Shown: piece after piece, positions 49,839 to 59,098 of the stretch | Layout of the letters: each line of letters opens with the position of its first letter | Position numbering within the stretch: the stretch's first letter is position 1 | Assembly (NCBI RefSeq): GCF_016009175.1 | Contig: NZ_JADUCM010000007.1 | Coordinates: forward strand, 62,001-126,000 | Direction of reading: 5' to 3' | From: Pseudomonas alkylphenolica | GTDB lineage: Bacteria; Pseudomonadota; Gammaproteobacteria; Pseudomonadales; Pseudomonadaceae | Length of the DNA: 64,000 nt | The notes under the pieces: generated by a model | Seen by the model: only the letters and a program-made list of their open reading frames with translations | Told to the model about the DNA's origin: nothing | Database searches by the model: none | Translations under genes and position numbers: made by a program

Positions 49839-51361
49839 TCGGCGTGACCCGGTTTGTCGAAGATGGCCAGGGTCGCCGGGGTTTTCGGCGCTTGCTGTTT
49901 ATCTTCGCTCGGCACATCGGTGCCTGCGCCCACCCCGCCACCGAGTGCGGTGACCAGTTCGGCATGCGCGGTCAGGCGTGCGGCCTGGACCTGTTGCTGG
50001 ATCTGCTGCTGGCGAAACAGCAGGGTCTGGGCATTGAGCACATTCAGGTAGTCGGTCAGGCCACGCTGAAACGCGATCATGGCGATGTCGTAGGTCTTCT
50101 GCGCCGAGGCCACCGATTCGGCGGCAAAGTGCTGCTGCTCGTTCATCGACTCGCGACGGATCAACTGGTCGGAAATGCCCTTGAGCGCGCCGACCACGGT
50201 CTGGTTGTAGTGCGCCACGGCAATGTCATAGCCGGCCGAGGCGACACCCAACTGCGAGCGCAAGCGGCCGCCGTCGAACACCGGCAAGCTGATGGCCGGG
50301 CCGACGTTGTAGTTGAACTTGCGCCCGGTCAGGAACTCCAGCGCGCCGCCACCGGTGGCCATGAAGCCCAGCCCGCCGACCAGGTCGACATTGGGGAAAA
50401 AGCCGGCGTGGGCGACATCGATACCGCGCGCCTGGGCGGCCACCTGCCAGCGGCTGGCGACCACGTCAGGACGCTGGCCGACCAGCTCGGCAGGCAGCGC
50501 CGAGGGCAGTTTCAAGGCGGCACCAAGGGTCAACTGCGGACGCTGCAGTTGCGCGCCCTCCCCCGGGCCTTTGCCCGCGAGCGCCGCCAGCTGGTTACGC
50601 GCCAGGGCAATTTCTTCATTCAGCGCGTCCAGCTGACGGTGAGTTTCCGGCAGCGGGGTCTGCGCCTGGCTGACTTCGAAATGGGTACCGATGCCACCGG
50701 CCAGGCGCCGTTCGGCCAGCGCCAGGATCTGCTCCTGCTGCTCAAGCTCGGCCTTGACGATGTCGCGCTGGGCAAAGTGCAAGGACAGCTGGATGTACAC
50801 CTTGACGATATTGTTCTGCAGCTCCAGCTCGGCCTGGCGCAGCTGCGCCGCGCTCATGTGGGCCATGTCCACGGCCTGTTCGCTGGCATTGCGCTCGCGG
50901 CCCCAGAGGTCCAGGTCGTAGCTGAAGCCCAGCGCGGCGTTGTTGTCCCAGGTATTGGCCCCGGACAACGCACCCGGACCGTAGAACTGGTCTTCCGGCC
51001 AGTTGTGGCGCTTGATCGCCGACTGACCATTGACCTGCAGTTTCTCCGCTGACTCGACCACGCCGGCCATGGCCTTGGCTTCACGCACCCGTGCAGCGGC
51101 CATGGCCATGCTCGGGCTGTCGTTGACGGCCAGGGCGATCCAGCGGTCGAGCTGTGGATCGCCATAGGCGCGCCACCACTGCTGGGCTGGCCAGTGGGCA
51201 TCACGGGCGGCCTCGCGGATCGCCTCGTCGGTGGTCAGGGTATTGGCTTGCAGCGTCTTGCTTTGCGGGGCAATGCCCCAGGTTCCGATACAGCCGCTCA
51301 AGGTCAAGCTAAAGGCACAGACACTGAGCGCATTGAGCGCTCTGATGATGCGACGCGGCAC
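49835..51361 (-). CDS. Outer-membrane efflux lipoprotein of the Aae-type operon
   Basis: A 508-residue TolC/NodT-family factor. From the GTG at 51361 the signal reads VPRRIIRALNALSVCAFSLT with lipobox LSGC; earlier in-frame GTG at 51427 would add 22 residues without a hydrophobic gain, so I prefer the later one, with GGGAA upstream. Two OEP repeats: YDLDLWGRERNASEQAVDM and GQRPDVVASRWQVAAQARGI. The C-terminal tail is long and polar (GTDVPSEDKQQAPKTPATLA). First gene of the efflux operon, divergent from a LysR regulator. Confidence 0.88.
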   Translation of the reverse strand: MPRRIIRALNALSVCAFSLTLSGCIGTWGIAPQSKTLQANTLTTDEAIREAARDAHWPAQQWWRAYGDPQLDRWIALAVNDSPSMAMAAARVREAKAMAGVVESAEKLQVNGQSAIKRHNWPEDQFYGPGALSGANTWDNNAALGFSYDLDLWGRERNASEQAVDMAHMSAAQLRQAELELQNNIVKVYIQLSLHFAQRDIVKAELEQQEQILALAERRLAGGIGTHFEVSQAQTPLPETHRQLDALNEEIALARNQLAALAGKGPGEGAQLQRPQLTLGAALKLPSALPAELVGQRPDVVASRWQVAAQARGIDVAHAGFFPNVDLVGGLGFMATGGGALEFLTGRKFNYNVGPAISLPVFDGGRLRSQLGVASAGYDIAVAHYNQTVVGALKGISDQLIRRESMNEQQHFAAESVASAQKTYDIAMIAFQRGLTDYLNVLNAQTLLFRQQQIQQQVQAARLTAHAELVTALGGGVGAGTDVPSEDKQQAPKTPATLAIFDKPGHAE

Positions 51362-51547
51362 AGCTGCAAATTCCCGACGTAAAAGGTGGATGACGCTTGG
51401 AGACGCAATTCTAGGGGGCGGTTGCACTGGCGATAAGCGTGTATTACTGCGAATCTTTGTTACGAAAACGGCGATAATCCGGCTTTAGTCTGAAGACCGG
51501 CCCGGTTACTTCATGTCACAATTTGTCGTCTACTTTGAGAGCGACCC

Positions 51548-52495
51548 ATGGACACCCTGCAAAACATGCGTGCTTTTAGTTGCGTAGCCCAGGTCGGCAG
51601 TTTTACTGCCGCGGCTGTGCACCTGGATACAACCACTGCGAACGTTTCGCGGGCGGTTTCCAACCTTGAAGCCCATCTGCAAACCCGCCTGCTCAACCGC
51701 ACCACCCGCCGCATCGCACTGACCGAAGCGGGCAAGCGCTACCTGATGCGCTGCGAACAGATCCTCACCTATGTAGAGGAAGCTGAAGCGGAAGCCAGCG
51801 ACGCCCATGCGCGGCCGGCCGGGCAGTTGAAAGTGCATTCGATGACCGGCGTTGGTCAGCATTTCGTCATCGATGCCATCGCCCGCTACCGTGAAACGCA
51901 CCCGGACGTCACCTTCGACCTGACCATGGCCAACCGTGTGCCGGACCTGCTCGACGAAGGCTATGACGTGTCCATCGTGCTGGCCAGCGAGCTGCCGGAC
52001 TCGGGCTTCGTCTCCCAGCGCCTGGGCATCACCTACAGCATCGTCTGCGCCTCGCCCGACTACGTGAAGCAACACGGCATCGCGCAAAAGCCGGTCGACC
52101 TGCTCAAGCACGCCTGCCTGCGCATGGTCAGCCCGGTGATCCCGCTGGAAAAATGGCTGTTCGACGGCCCGGAGGGCCAAGAGCTGGTCAACATCACCCA
52201 CGCACCCTTCCAGGTGAATTCGGCGGATGCGATGAAAGCCGCGATTCGCAGCGGCATGGGCGTTGGCGTACTGCCGATCTACTCGGCAATCGACGGCCTG
52301 CGTGACGGCTCGCTGGTGCGGGTGATGCCCGAGTACCGCCTGCAGGAACTGAACCTGTACGCGATCTACCCGTCGCGTCAGTACCTGGATGCCAAGATCA
52401 AGACCTGGGTGGAGTACCTGCGCAACTCGTTGCCGGAGATCCTCGCGGCGCATGAGGCAGACCTCAAGACCCACGAGCTGCGGATCGCCAACTGA
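51548..52495 (+). CDS. LysR-family regulator, probable control of the adjacent efflux operon
   Basis: 315 residues. N-terminal helix-turn-helix (SFTAAAVHLDTTTANVSRAV, then SNLEAHLQTRLLNRTTR) and effector-binding domain (VHSMTGVGQHFVIDAIARY; GMGVGVLPIYSA). Of the AaeR/CrgA-like subgroup. Divergent from the four-gene Aae-type pump with 186 bases between the starts, the classical layout for a LysR protein that controls its neighbour in response to an aromatic acid. Target assignment is inference. Confidence 0.88.
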   Translation: MDTLQNMRAFSCVAQVGSFTAAAVHLDTTTANVSRAVSNLEAHLQTRLLNRTTRRIALTEAGKRYLMRCEQILTYVEEAEAEASDAHARPAGQLKVHSMTGVGQHFVIDAIARYRETHPDVTFDLTMANRVPDLLDEGYDVSIVLASELPDSGFVSQRLGITYSIVCASPDYVKQHGIAQKPVDLLKHACLRMVSPVIPLEKWLFDGPEGQELVNITHAPFQVNSADAMKAAIRSGMGVGVLPIYSAIDGLRDGSLVRVMPEYRLQELNLYAIYPSRQYLDAKIKTWVEYLRNSLPEILAAHEADLKTHELRIAN

Positions 52496-52568
52496 AATCT
52501 TGCTGCACAGAGGCAGTGGAGAATGATAGCGTGCTACCCATTCTCCACCGCCCGCAGAGATTTCGCCG

Positions 52569-53540
52569 ATGAAAAAGACAGTCCTTGCCTTCAGCCGCAT
52601 CACCCCGGCGATGGTCGAGCGCTTGCAGCAAGATTTCAACGTGATTGTGCCGAACCCCAAGCTCGGCGACATCAGCGCCCAGTTCAACGAAGCCTTGCCA
52701 GAGGCTCATGGGCTGATCGGCGTGGGGCGCAAGCTCGGTGAAGCGCAACTGGCCACGGCCAGCAAGCTGGAAGTGGTGTCGAGCGTGTCGGTGGGTTACG
52801 ACAACTACGACCTGAACTACTTCAATGCGCGTGGCATCGCCCTGACCAACACCCCGGACGTGCTGACCGAAAGCACCGCAGACCTGGGCTTCGCCCTGCT
52901 CATGGGCAGTGCCCGCCGCGTGGCCGAACTGGATGCCTGGACCAAGGCCGGGCAATGGCAGGCCACTGTCGGCCCGGCGCAGTTCGGCAGCGACGTACAC
53001 TGCAAGACCCTGGGCATCGTTGGCCTGGGCAACATCGGCGCTGCGATTGCCCGACGTGGCCGTTTCGGCTTCAACATGCCGGTCATCTACAGCGGCAATT
53101 CGCGCAAGACCGCGCTGGAGCAAGAACTCGGCGCCCAGTTCCGCAGCCTCGACGCGCTGCTTGCCGAAGCGGATTTCGTCTGCCTGGTGGTGCCGCTTGG
53201 CGCGCAGACCAAGCACCTGATCAGCAGCCGCGAACTGCAATTGATGAAACCGAGTGCGTTCCTGATCAACGTGTCCCGTGGGCCGGTGGTCGACGAAGCG
53301 GCGCTGGTCGAAGCGCTGCGCAACGGCACGATTCGCGGCGCCGGGCTGGACGTGTATGAGAAAGAGCCACTGGTCGAATCGCCGCTGTTCCAGCTGCCCA
53401 ATGCCCTGACCTTGCCGCATGTCGGCTCGGCGACTGCCGAAACCCGCGAGGCCATGGCCAACCGTGCCATCGACAACCTGCGCAGCGCCCTGCTCGGTGA
53501 GCGCCCGCAGGACCTGGTCAACCCGCAGGTGTGGAAGTAA
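52569..53540 (+). CDS. D-2-hydroxyacid dehydrogenase (glyoxylate/2-ketoaldonate reductase, GhrB type)
   Basis: A 323-residue NAD(P)-dependent reductase. Rossmann motif GLGNIGAAIARRG near residue 155, catalytic Arg in NVSRGPVVDE, Glu in LDVYEKEP and His in LPHVGSAT. In P. putida a close relative reduces 2-ketogluconate/2-ketoaldonates and glyoxylate or hydroxypyruvate. Monocistronic; 73 bases after the LysR gene. Followed by a compound REP region instead of a T-run terminator. Confidence 0.9.
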   Translation: MKKTVLAFSRITPAMVERLQQDFNVIVPNPKLGDISAQFNEALPEAHGLIGVGRKLGEAQLATASKLEVVSSVSVGYDNYDLNYFNARGIALTNTPDVLTESTADLGFALLMGSARRVAELDAWTKAGQWQATVGPAQFGSDVHCKTLGIVGLGNIGAAIARRGRFGFNMPVIYSGNSRKTALEQELGAQFRSLDALLAEADFVCLVVPLGAQTKHLISSRELQLMKPSAFLINVSRGPVVDEAALVEALRNGTIRGAGLDVYEKEPLVESPLFQLPNALTLPHVGSATAETREAMANRAIDNLRSALLGERPQDLVNPQVWK

Positions 53541-53541
53541 T

Positions 53542-53683
53542 CTTCGCGGGTAAACCCGCTCCTGTAGGAGCCAGGCTTGCCGGCGAACCAGGCACAGAAG
53601 TGTCCCTGATGCACCGCGTCATCGCTTTTCGCGGGCAAGCCACGCTCCTACAGGTTGAGGGGCATCCCAGACCTGTAGGAGCG
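53542..53683. repeat. Compound REP region: half element plus full REPIN plus remnant
   Basis: Three pieces in a row between convergent genes. A half REP TTCGCGGGTAAACCCGCTCC (53542-53561) equals the right arm of the algL/algI element. A full REPIN (53562-53653) runs from CTGTAGGAGCCAGGCTTGCC to GGGCAAGCCACGCTCCTACA and shares its centre with the copy at 18829. A remnant CCTGTAGGAGCG lies at 53671-53682. Two REP subtypes thus meet at one site. Confidence 0.83.
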
Positions 53684-53684
53684 T

Positions 53685-54587
53685 CTACCTCAAAACAACG
53701 GCAGCACCCGTCACCTTGGCCTTGGGCTTCCTGAACACCAGCACATTGCCCAGCATCACCAGCACCAGCCCGCACAGTGCCGGTGCTGTCCACTGGTAGC
53801 CTTCGGCAAACGCCGACACATTCAGCGCCACCAGCGGGAACAGGACGGTGCAATACGCTGCCCGTTCCGGCCCCATGCGCCCGACCAGGGTCAGGTACGC
53901 AGTAAAGCCGATCACCGAGCCCGGAATCACTAGGTACAACAGCGAGCCGATGTAGCGCGTGTTCCATTCCATATCAAACGGAATACCGCTGAACACGCAA
54001 TACACCGCCAGCATCCCGGCTCCGTAGAGCATGCCCCAGGCGTTGGTGGTCATCGGCCGCAAGCCGGCTTTCTGCTGCAGGCTGGAGAGCATGTTGCCCG
54101 CCGAGAAGCACAGGGTGCCAAGCAGGGCCAGCGCCAGGCCGATCAAGGTTTCGCGGCTGGCCGCGTGCCCCGACAGTTCAGGCCAGAACAGCAAGCCCAG
54201 ACCGCCCAGGCCCAGCGCGCCACCGCCCAGCACGTTAGCCGCTATCTTCTGCCCAAAAAACACCCGCGCATTGAGCGCATTCCACAAGGTCGCAGTCGAG
54301 AACACCACGGCGATCAAACCGCTGGGAATCCACTGGCTGGCCGTCAGAAAACACATGAAATTGACACAGAACAGGCACAGCCCCTGCGCCAGACAGATGC
54401 CGTGGCCACGCCGGTTCATCGGCTGCAAACGACGGCTGAGCAGCAGGATCGCGAACAGGATCAGCCCCGCCAGGGCAAAGCGATAGACAATCGACACCGG
54501 AATGGCGACCACGCCCAGTTGCAGTTTCAGGGCAATCCAGGTGGTGCCCCAGATCAATACAGTCAACAGGTACAACGACAGGTTCAT
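53685..54587 (-). CDS. EamA/DMT-family transporter
   Basis: A 300-residue inner-membrane protein with ten predicted helices in two EamA repeats (IWGTTWIALKLQLGVVAIPV in the first; MLSSLQQKAGLRPMTTNAWG starts the second). Such carriers export amino acids or metabolites; substrate not deducible. Start MNLSLYLLTVLIWG; 21 codons of open frame upstream are uncharacteristic. Divergent from an AraC regulator with 137 bases between starts, so regulation by it is possible. Confidence 0.87.
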   Translation of the reverse strand: MNLSLYLLTVLIWGTTWIALKLQLGVVAIPVSIVYRFALAGLILFAILLLSRRLQPMNRRGHGICLAQGLCLFCVNFMCFLTASQWIPSGLIAVVFSTATLWNALNARVFFGQKIAANVLGGGALGLGGLGLLFWPELSGHAASRETLIGLALALLGTLCFSAGNMLSSLQQKAGLRPMTTNAWGMLYGAGMLAVYCVFSGIPFDMEWNTRYIGSLLYLVIPGSVIGFTAYLTLVGRMGPERAAYCTVLFPLVALNVSAFAEGYQWTAPALCGLVLVMLGNVLVFRKPKAKVTGAAVVLR

Positions 54588-54724
54588 GGCAGCACTCCTC
54601 GCATCCAGGCTTTCAGTCTGTGGCCGCCGGTGCGATGCCCGCTTGCACATTCTTGCGCTTTTGCGCGGACGGCTGCTGCCGGTACGCGCGCGCCGGAGTA
54701 GGATGGGCTTGAGAGGGAGTTCAG

Positions 54725-55600
54725 ATGACGCCGTTGAACCAGCTGCAAGTCTTCAAATCCATGCACGACTCACCCCATGCCCGCCTGGAACACAGCGCGC
54801 ATCTGGGGGACGGCCTGGCAGCAGCCCTGTGGAACAACCGCCACGACGCCCGTGACTACGAGGCCACCACCCACCACACCCTGTCCTGCTACATCGCCGA
54901 CGGCACCGGCACCTTTCGCCGCGACCAGCCCGCCCGCAAAGGTTCACCCGACAAGCTGTGCATCATGCCGGCCGGCGCGCCGTCACACTGGGTGGTCAAT
55001 GGTTCGATTCGCCTGGCGCACCTGTACATCAGCGAAGAACAGTTCGCCCTCGGCTGTGTGCGCCTGCTTGATCGCGAGCCCCGCGAGCTGCAACTGCAGG
55101 AAGCAACCTTTCTCGATGACCCCGAACAAGCCCGGCGTTTTCGCCAGTTGATCGCGCTGAACTGGGACGAGCCCGGTGAGCGGCTGCTGACCAGCACCCT
55201 GGCCCACGCCATTCTCGACCATGCGGTGCTCAGCCAGGTCGGCCTGCGCAAGGGCCTGCGCCTGAAGGGCGGGCTGGCCGCGCATCAGCGCCGGCAACTG
55301 AGCGAATACATCGAAAGCCACCTGGACCAGGCATTGAGCCTGGGTGAGCTGGCAGCGCTGTGCAATTTGTCCGAGTACCACTTTGCGCGGATGTTTCGCG
55401 AAAGCTTCGGCCTGCCGCCACACCAGTACCTGCTGGCCCGGCGCCTGGCCACAGCCTGCCAGTTGTTGCGCGGAAGCGACCTGGCGCTGGGCGACGTTGC
55501 ACTGCATTGCGGGTTTGCCAGCGCCAGCCACTTCAGCAACCGCTTCCGCCAGGCGTTGGGCGCCACGCCCGGTGCCTACCGGGCGGCGTTCCGGCGTTAG
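54725..55600 (+). CDS. AraC-family transcriptional regulator
   Basis: 291 residues with an N-terminal cupin-like sensing region and the C-terminal double helix-turn-helix (HLDQALSLGELAALCNLSEY; RMFRESFGLPPHQYLLARRL; LGDVALHCGFASASHFSNRF), all AraC signatures. Divergent from the EamA transporter. Its TAG stop overlaps the TAA stop of the convergent TonB receptor gene: the two terminate within four bases of each other (55597-55600). Confidence 0.9.
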   Translation: MTPLNQLQVFKSMHDSPHARLEHSAHLGDGLAAALWNNRHDARDYEATTHHTLSCYIADGTGTFRRDQPARKGSPDKLCIMPAGAPSHWVVNGSIRLAHLYISEEQFALGCVRLLDREPRELQLQEATFLDDPEQARRFRQLIALNWDEPGERLLTSTLAHAILDHAVLSQVGLRKGLRLKGGLAAHQRRQLSEYIESHLDQALSLGELAALCNLSEYHFARMFRESFGLPPHQYLLARRLATACQLLRGSDLALGDVALHCGFASASHFSNRFRQALGATPGAYRAAFRR

Positions 55601-58008
55601 AACTCGAGGGTGCTCGACAGGCTGACCTGGCGCGAGTCGCCAATCGACACAAAATTGCGGTTCACCGCCGAGCTGTAGTAGGTCTTGTCGAACAGGTTCT
55701 TCACGTTGAGCTGAAAGCGCACCTTGTGCTCATCCAGACGGGTTTCGTAACTGGCGAAGGCATCGGCGACGGTGTACGCCGGCAATTCGAAATCGTTGAC
55801 CGGATTACCGGCACGTTCACCGACATAGCGCGCACCGCCGCCCACCCGCAGACGATCACCGCCAAGCACGCTGCCGACGTCATACACCACCGACACCGCA
55901 CCACTGTGGCGCGCCACGTTCTGCAGGCGCTTGCCCTTGAGCTCCGGATCTTCGGTGACCTCGGCATCAATGAAGGCATAGTTGCCGATCAGGCTCCAGC
56001 GCTCACTGAGCTGGCCGCTCAGGTCGAGCTCGACACCGCGCGAGCGCACTTCGCCGGCATTGCTGTAGAGGGTGTCGCCACTGGCCTGGTCGAAGTTGGC
56101 GACCAGCACGTTGCGTTTGCTGATGTCGAACAGCGCCAGCGTGCCGGTCACGGCGCCCGGCAGGTCGAGCTTGGCGCCCAGCTCCCACGACTTGGCTTCT
56201 TCCGGCTCGATCGCCGAGTCCAGCACCAGCCCTCCGGTCAACGGCGCAATGCTCGAGTTGGGTTTGAACGACTCGGTGTAGCTGCCATAGAACGACAGGC
56301 TGTCGTCGACCTTGTACGCCAGCCCCAGGCGCGGCACCCAGGTCTGGCCGTTATTGTTGGTGTTGGCGGTGAACGGCCGGCCGCGTCCGGCGATCTGGTC
56401 GTACATCTGATAGCGCGCACCGGCCACCAGGATCCAGTGATCATCCAGGTGCACCGAATCCTGGAAAAACAGCGAGTCGCTGCGCAGCTTGTCGGTCTGG
56501 GCGCTGTCGCTGTCGCGCACCGTGGTGCCCTCCACTTCGCGACCGTAAATCGGGTCGAGGTAGCTGAAGGTGGTCTTGCTGCTCTGGCGGATCAGGTCGT
56601 CGCGATAAATTTTGCGGTACTCGTTGTCATAACCGAACAACACGTCATGTTGCATGCCGGCCAGTTGCAGCGTGCCTTCCAGGCTCAGGGTGACAAAACG
56701 GTCGCTGCTCAGGGCACCACGGGTGCCGTCCATGCTGCGGGTCAGGGTACCTTTGGCCGGGTTCACCGCAGTCACCCGCACCTGGCTGGCGTCGTAGGTT
56801 TCGCGATTGAAGCTGTAACCGAAGTGCGCCTTCCAGTCATCACTGAGCTGGTGGTCGACTTCCAGCCGGTACAGGTCCGAGCGCCCTTCCATGTCGTTGA
56901 ACGGCTCGTCCAGGCGGCGGGTACTGGGGATATCCAGCGGATGATTGGTGCGCGGATCGATCGCCGTGCCACGGTCGAAGGGATAGAGAAACTCGCGGTG
57001 CTCATACGACAGCACAACCTGGGTGGCCTCCCCGTACCAGGCCAGCGACGGTGCAACCAGCGACTCGCGGTGCACGCCAAAATTGCGCCAGTAGTCTTCG
57101 TCTTCGTGATCCAGCACCAGCCGATAGGCAAAGCCGCTGTCGCCCAGGGCACCAGTGCTGTCGAGGCCGCCGCCACTGCCATTCTTGCCGCTGCCGTAAC
57201 TGGAGCCACGCAGGTTCAGGGCGTTGTAGCCCTGTAGCTGCGGGCGCTTGCTGACCACGTTGACCACCCCGCCCGGGTCCTGAATGCCGTACAACAGCGA
57301 AGCCGGCCCCTTGAGCACCTCAACCCGCTCGGTGGTGGCGTTGAGGCTGCGGCCCTGCACCAGCGGCATACCGTCACGCATGATCGAACCGTCGCGGTTG
57401 TCACCAAAGCCACGCTTCATCACCGTGTCCTGGGTGCCACCGAAGTTATTGCCCTGGGTGATGCCACTGACGTTGGCCAGGGCGTCATCGAGGTTGCGCG
57501 GCGTCTGGTCGACCAGCACCTGGGCCGGCACCACGTTGATCGCCTGCGGGATGTCCTGGATCGCTGCCTGGCTGCGCATCACCGAACTGTTCTGCGGCGG
57601 TTGATAGCTGTAGGCGGCATCCGCCCGGGAGCTGACCTGGGTCGCATCAAGGTTCAGCACGCCCTCGCTGGCGGCAGGTTCGACGGTCAGGGTGCGGGCG
57701 TTGATGCGCCGGTACACCAGTCCCGACGTACCGAGCAGTTGCTGCAACGCCTGCTCGGCACTGAGCGTACCCCTGAGTGCCGGGGCCTGTATGGCCGGCA
57801 GCTCGATGGTGTAGATCACGCTCTGGCCGGTAACCCGGCTGAAATCGTTCAAGGCCTGCACCAAGGGTTTGCCTGGCTGGGCAAAGGTGAACTGCTGCTG
57901 TTCAGTCGCCTGGGCAATCAGCGGCAGCCCGCTGCAGGTGACCAGCATCGAGGTGCCAAGCCAGAGGGAGAAGTAGCGTGCGGCAGTAGGGGGTGCCCTG
58001 AACGTCAT
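55597..58008 (-). CDS. TonB-dependent siderophore receptor with signalling (STN) domain
   Basis: An 803-residue outer-membrane receptor. Signal peptide (start MTFRAPPTAARYF; cleavage near AQA|TEQQ), N-terminal STN/Secretin signalling domain (FTFAQPGKPLVQALNDFSRV ... TLTVEPA), a TonB-box region near residues 100-130, plug domain (VPAQVLVDQTPRNLDDALAN; GDNRDGSIMRDGMPLVQG) and a 22-strand barrel ending in Phe (SLSSTLEF). Layout and plug sequence resemble ferrioxamine/ferrichrome-type receptors such as FoxA; the ligand is not provable here. The STN domain talks to the FecR-like protein encoded 103 bases upstream. Last gene of the six-gene iron operon. Confidence 0.9.
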   Translation of the reverse strand: MTFRAPPTAARYFSLWLGTSMLVTCSGLPLIAQATEQQQFTFAQPGKPLVQALNDFSRVTGQSVIYTIELPAIQAPALRGTLSAEQALQQLLGTSGLVYRRINARTLTVEPAASEGVLNLDATQVSSRADAAYSYQPPQNSSVMRSQAAIQDIPQAINVVPAQVLVDQTPRNLDDALANVSGITQGNNFGGTQDTVMKRGFGDNRDGSIMRDGMPLVQGRSLNATTERVEVLKGPASLLYGIQDPGGVVNVVSKRPQLQGYNALNLRGSSYGSGKNGSGGGLDSTGALGDSGFAYRLVLDHEDEDYWRNFGVHRESLVAPSLAWYGEATQVVLSYEHREFLYPFDRGTAIDPRTNHPLDIPSTRRLDEPFNDMEGRSDLYRLEVDHQLSDDWKAHFGYSFNRETYDASQVRVTAVNPAKGTLTRSMDGTRGALSSDRFVTLSLEGTLQLAGMQHDVLFGYDNEYRKIYRDDLIRQSSKTTFSYLDPIYGREVEGTTVRDSDSAQTDKLRSDSLFFQDSVHLDDHWILVAGARYQMYDQIAGRGRPFTANTNNNGQTWVPRLGLAYKVDDSLSFYGSYTESFKPNSSIAPLTGGLVLDSAIEPEEAKSWELGAKLDLPGAVTGTLALFDISKRNVLVANFDQASGDTLYSNAGEVRSRGVELDLSGQLSERWSLIGNYAFIDAEVTEDPELKGKRLQNVARHSGAVSVVYDVGSVLGGDRLRVGGGARYVGERAGNPVNDFELPAYTVADAFASYETRLDEHKVRFQLNVKNLFDKTYYSSAVNRNFVSIGDSRQVSLSSTLEF

Positions 58009-58111
58009 GACCGGTGACCTGTGAAAGAATGAGTGTATGCGAATGAATCGCACTTTCACTCACTACACGGCTGCCGCCCTGGGTTACCTCACCCCCGATT
58101 GAAAATATTTT

Positions 58112-59098
58112 TCAGCGGATTACCGTCACTCGCCCCAACAGGGTGTGACGGCTAAAGCCAAGCACTGCGCCCAGCGAGTCCAGCGCTGCCAACGGCTGGT
58201 CGGCAGGGAAGCTGCCGCTGACCGTACGCCTCGCCAGCGCGCCGTCGAGCAGGAGGATGCGCCCCGGGTAGTATCGGGCCAGGTCATCGATCACCACGCT
58301 CAGCGGCACCTGGTAATAGTTCAGCCAGCCCTGGCGCCAGGCCAGTTGCGCTTCGCTATCCACCGTCTTGACACTGCCCAGCTGCGTGTCGTGATAGCTC
58401 AGGCGCTGGCCGCTCTGCAGAAGCTGCTGCGCCTGCCCGGACACCGCGTTCACCCCGACCCGCCCGGACAACACCGTCACCTGGGCACCGGCCGCCTCGC
58501 GGCGCCCCTCGAACTGGGTACCCAGCACGTGCACAGCGCCTTCGCCCGCTTCGACCACGAACGGCTCACCGGTGTGGGTTACCTGGAAAAATGCTGCGCC
58601 ACGGAGCACCCGCACCTGACGCTGGCCGTGGCTGAACTCAACCGCCACAGCGCTGCCAGCATCCAGGGTCATGCGCGACTGATCGGCCAGGGTAATCTGC
58701 TGCACCTGCCCCGCCGCCGTCACATGGTCGGCCTGCAGGTCTTGCAGCCAGTAGGCCGGATGCCAGCCGGCCAAGGTGCCCAGTGCCAGCACCAGGCACG
58801 CCACGGCGGCGCAAACGCCACCCCGACGCCAATAGCGGCCGGACTTTGCCTGGTCCATCGTCTGCAGGTAGTGCTGCAGCGTCTGCGCCTCTTGCCCGGC
58901 AAGGTGGCGCGCCGGGCCTTCCGTCAGCCGCCACAGGGCCTGGGCCTGGGCATAGGCCTGTGCGTGCGCGGGGTCGGCCAGCAGCCAGCGTTTGAACGCG
59001 GCGCTTTCGCCCAGGGCAGGTTGCTCGTTGATCTGGCTCAGCCAGTGCAAGGCGGCCTGTTCCTGCTCGGCAGTCGGCGTGATCGATGGGCGGGTCAT
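58112..59098 (-). CDS. FecR-family anti-sigma/sigma regulator (paired with the 55.6-58.0 kb receptor)
   Basis: A 328-residue inner-membrane regulator. Cytoplasmic DUF4880-type domain (AALHWLSQINEQP; ESAAFKRWLLADPAHAQAYA), one membrane helix around residues 95-115 (VCAAVACLVLALGTLAGW), then a periplasmic FecR domain (ITLADQSRMTLDAGSAVAVE; LRGAAFFQVTH) and a C-terminal STN-interacting part (LSVVIDDLARYYPGRI). It relays ligand occupancy of the receptor to the sigma factor. Start overlaps the sigma gene stop by four bases. Confidence 0.92.
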   Translation of the reverse strand: MTRPSITPTAEQEQAALHWLSQINEQPALGESAAFKRWLLADPAHAQAYAQAQALWRLTEGPARHLAGQEAQTLQHYLQTMDQAKSGRYWRRGGVCAAVACLVLALGTLAGWHPAYWLQDLQADHVTAAGQVQQITLADQSRMTLDAGSAVAVEFSHGQRQVRVLRGAAFFQVTHTGEPFVVEAGEGAVHVLGTQFEGRREAAGAQVTVLSGRVGVNAVSGQAQQLLQSGQRLSYHDTQLGSVKTVDSEAQLAWRQGWLNYYQVPLSVVIDDLARYYPGRILLLDGALARRTVSGSFPADQPLAALDSLGAVLGFSRHTLLGRVTVIR

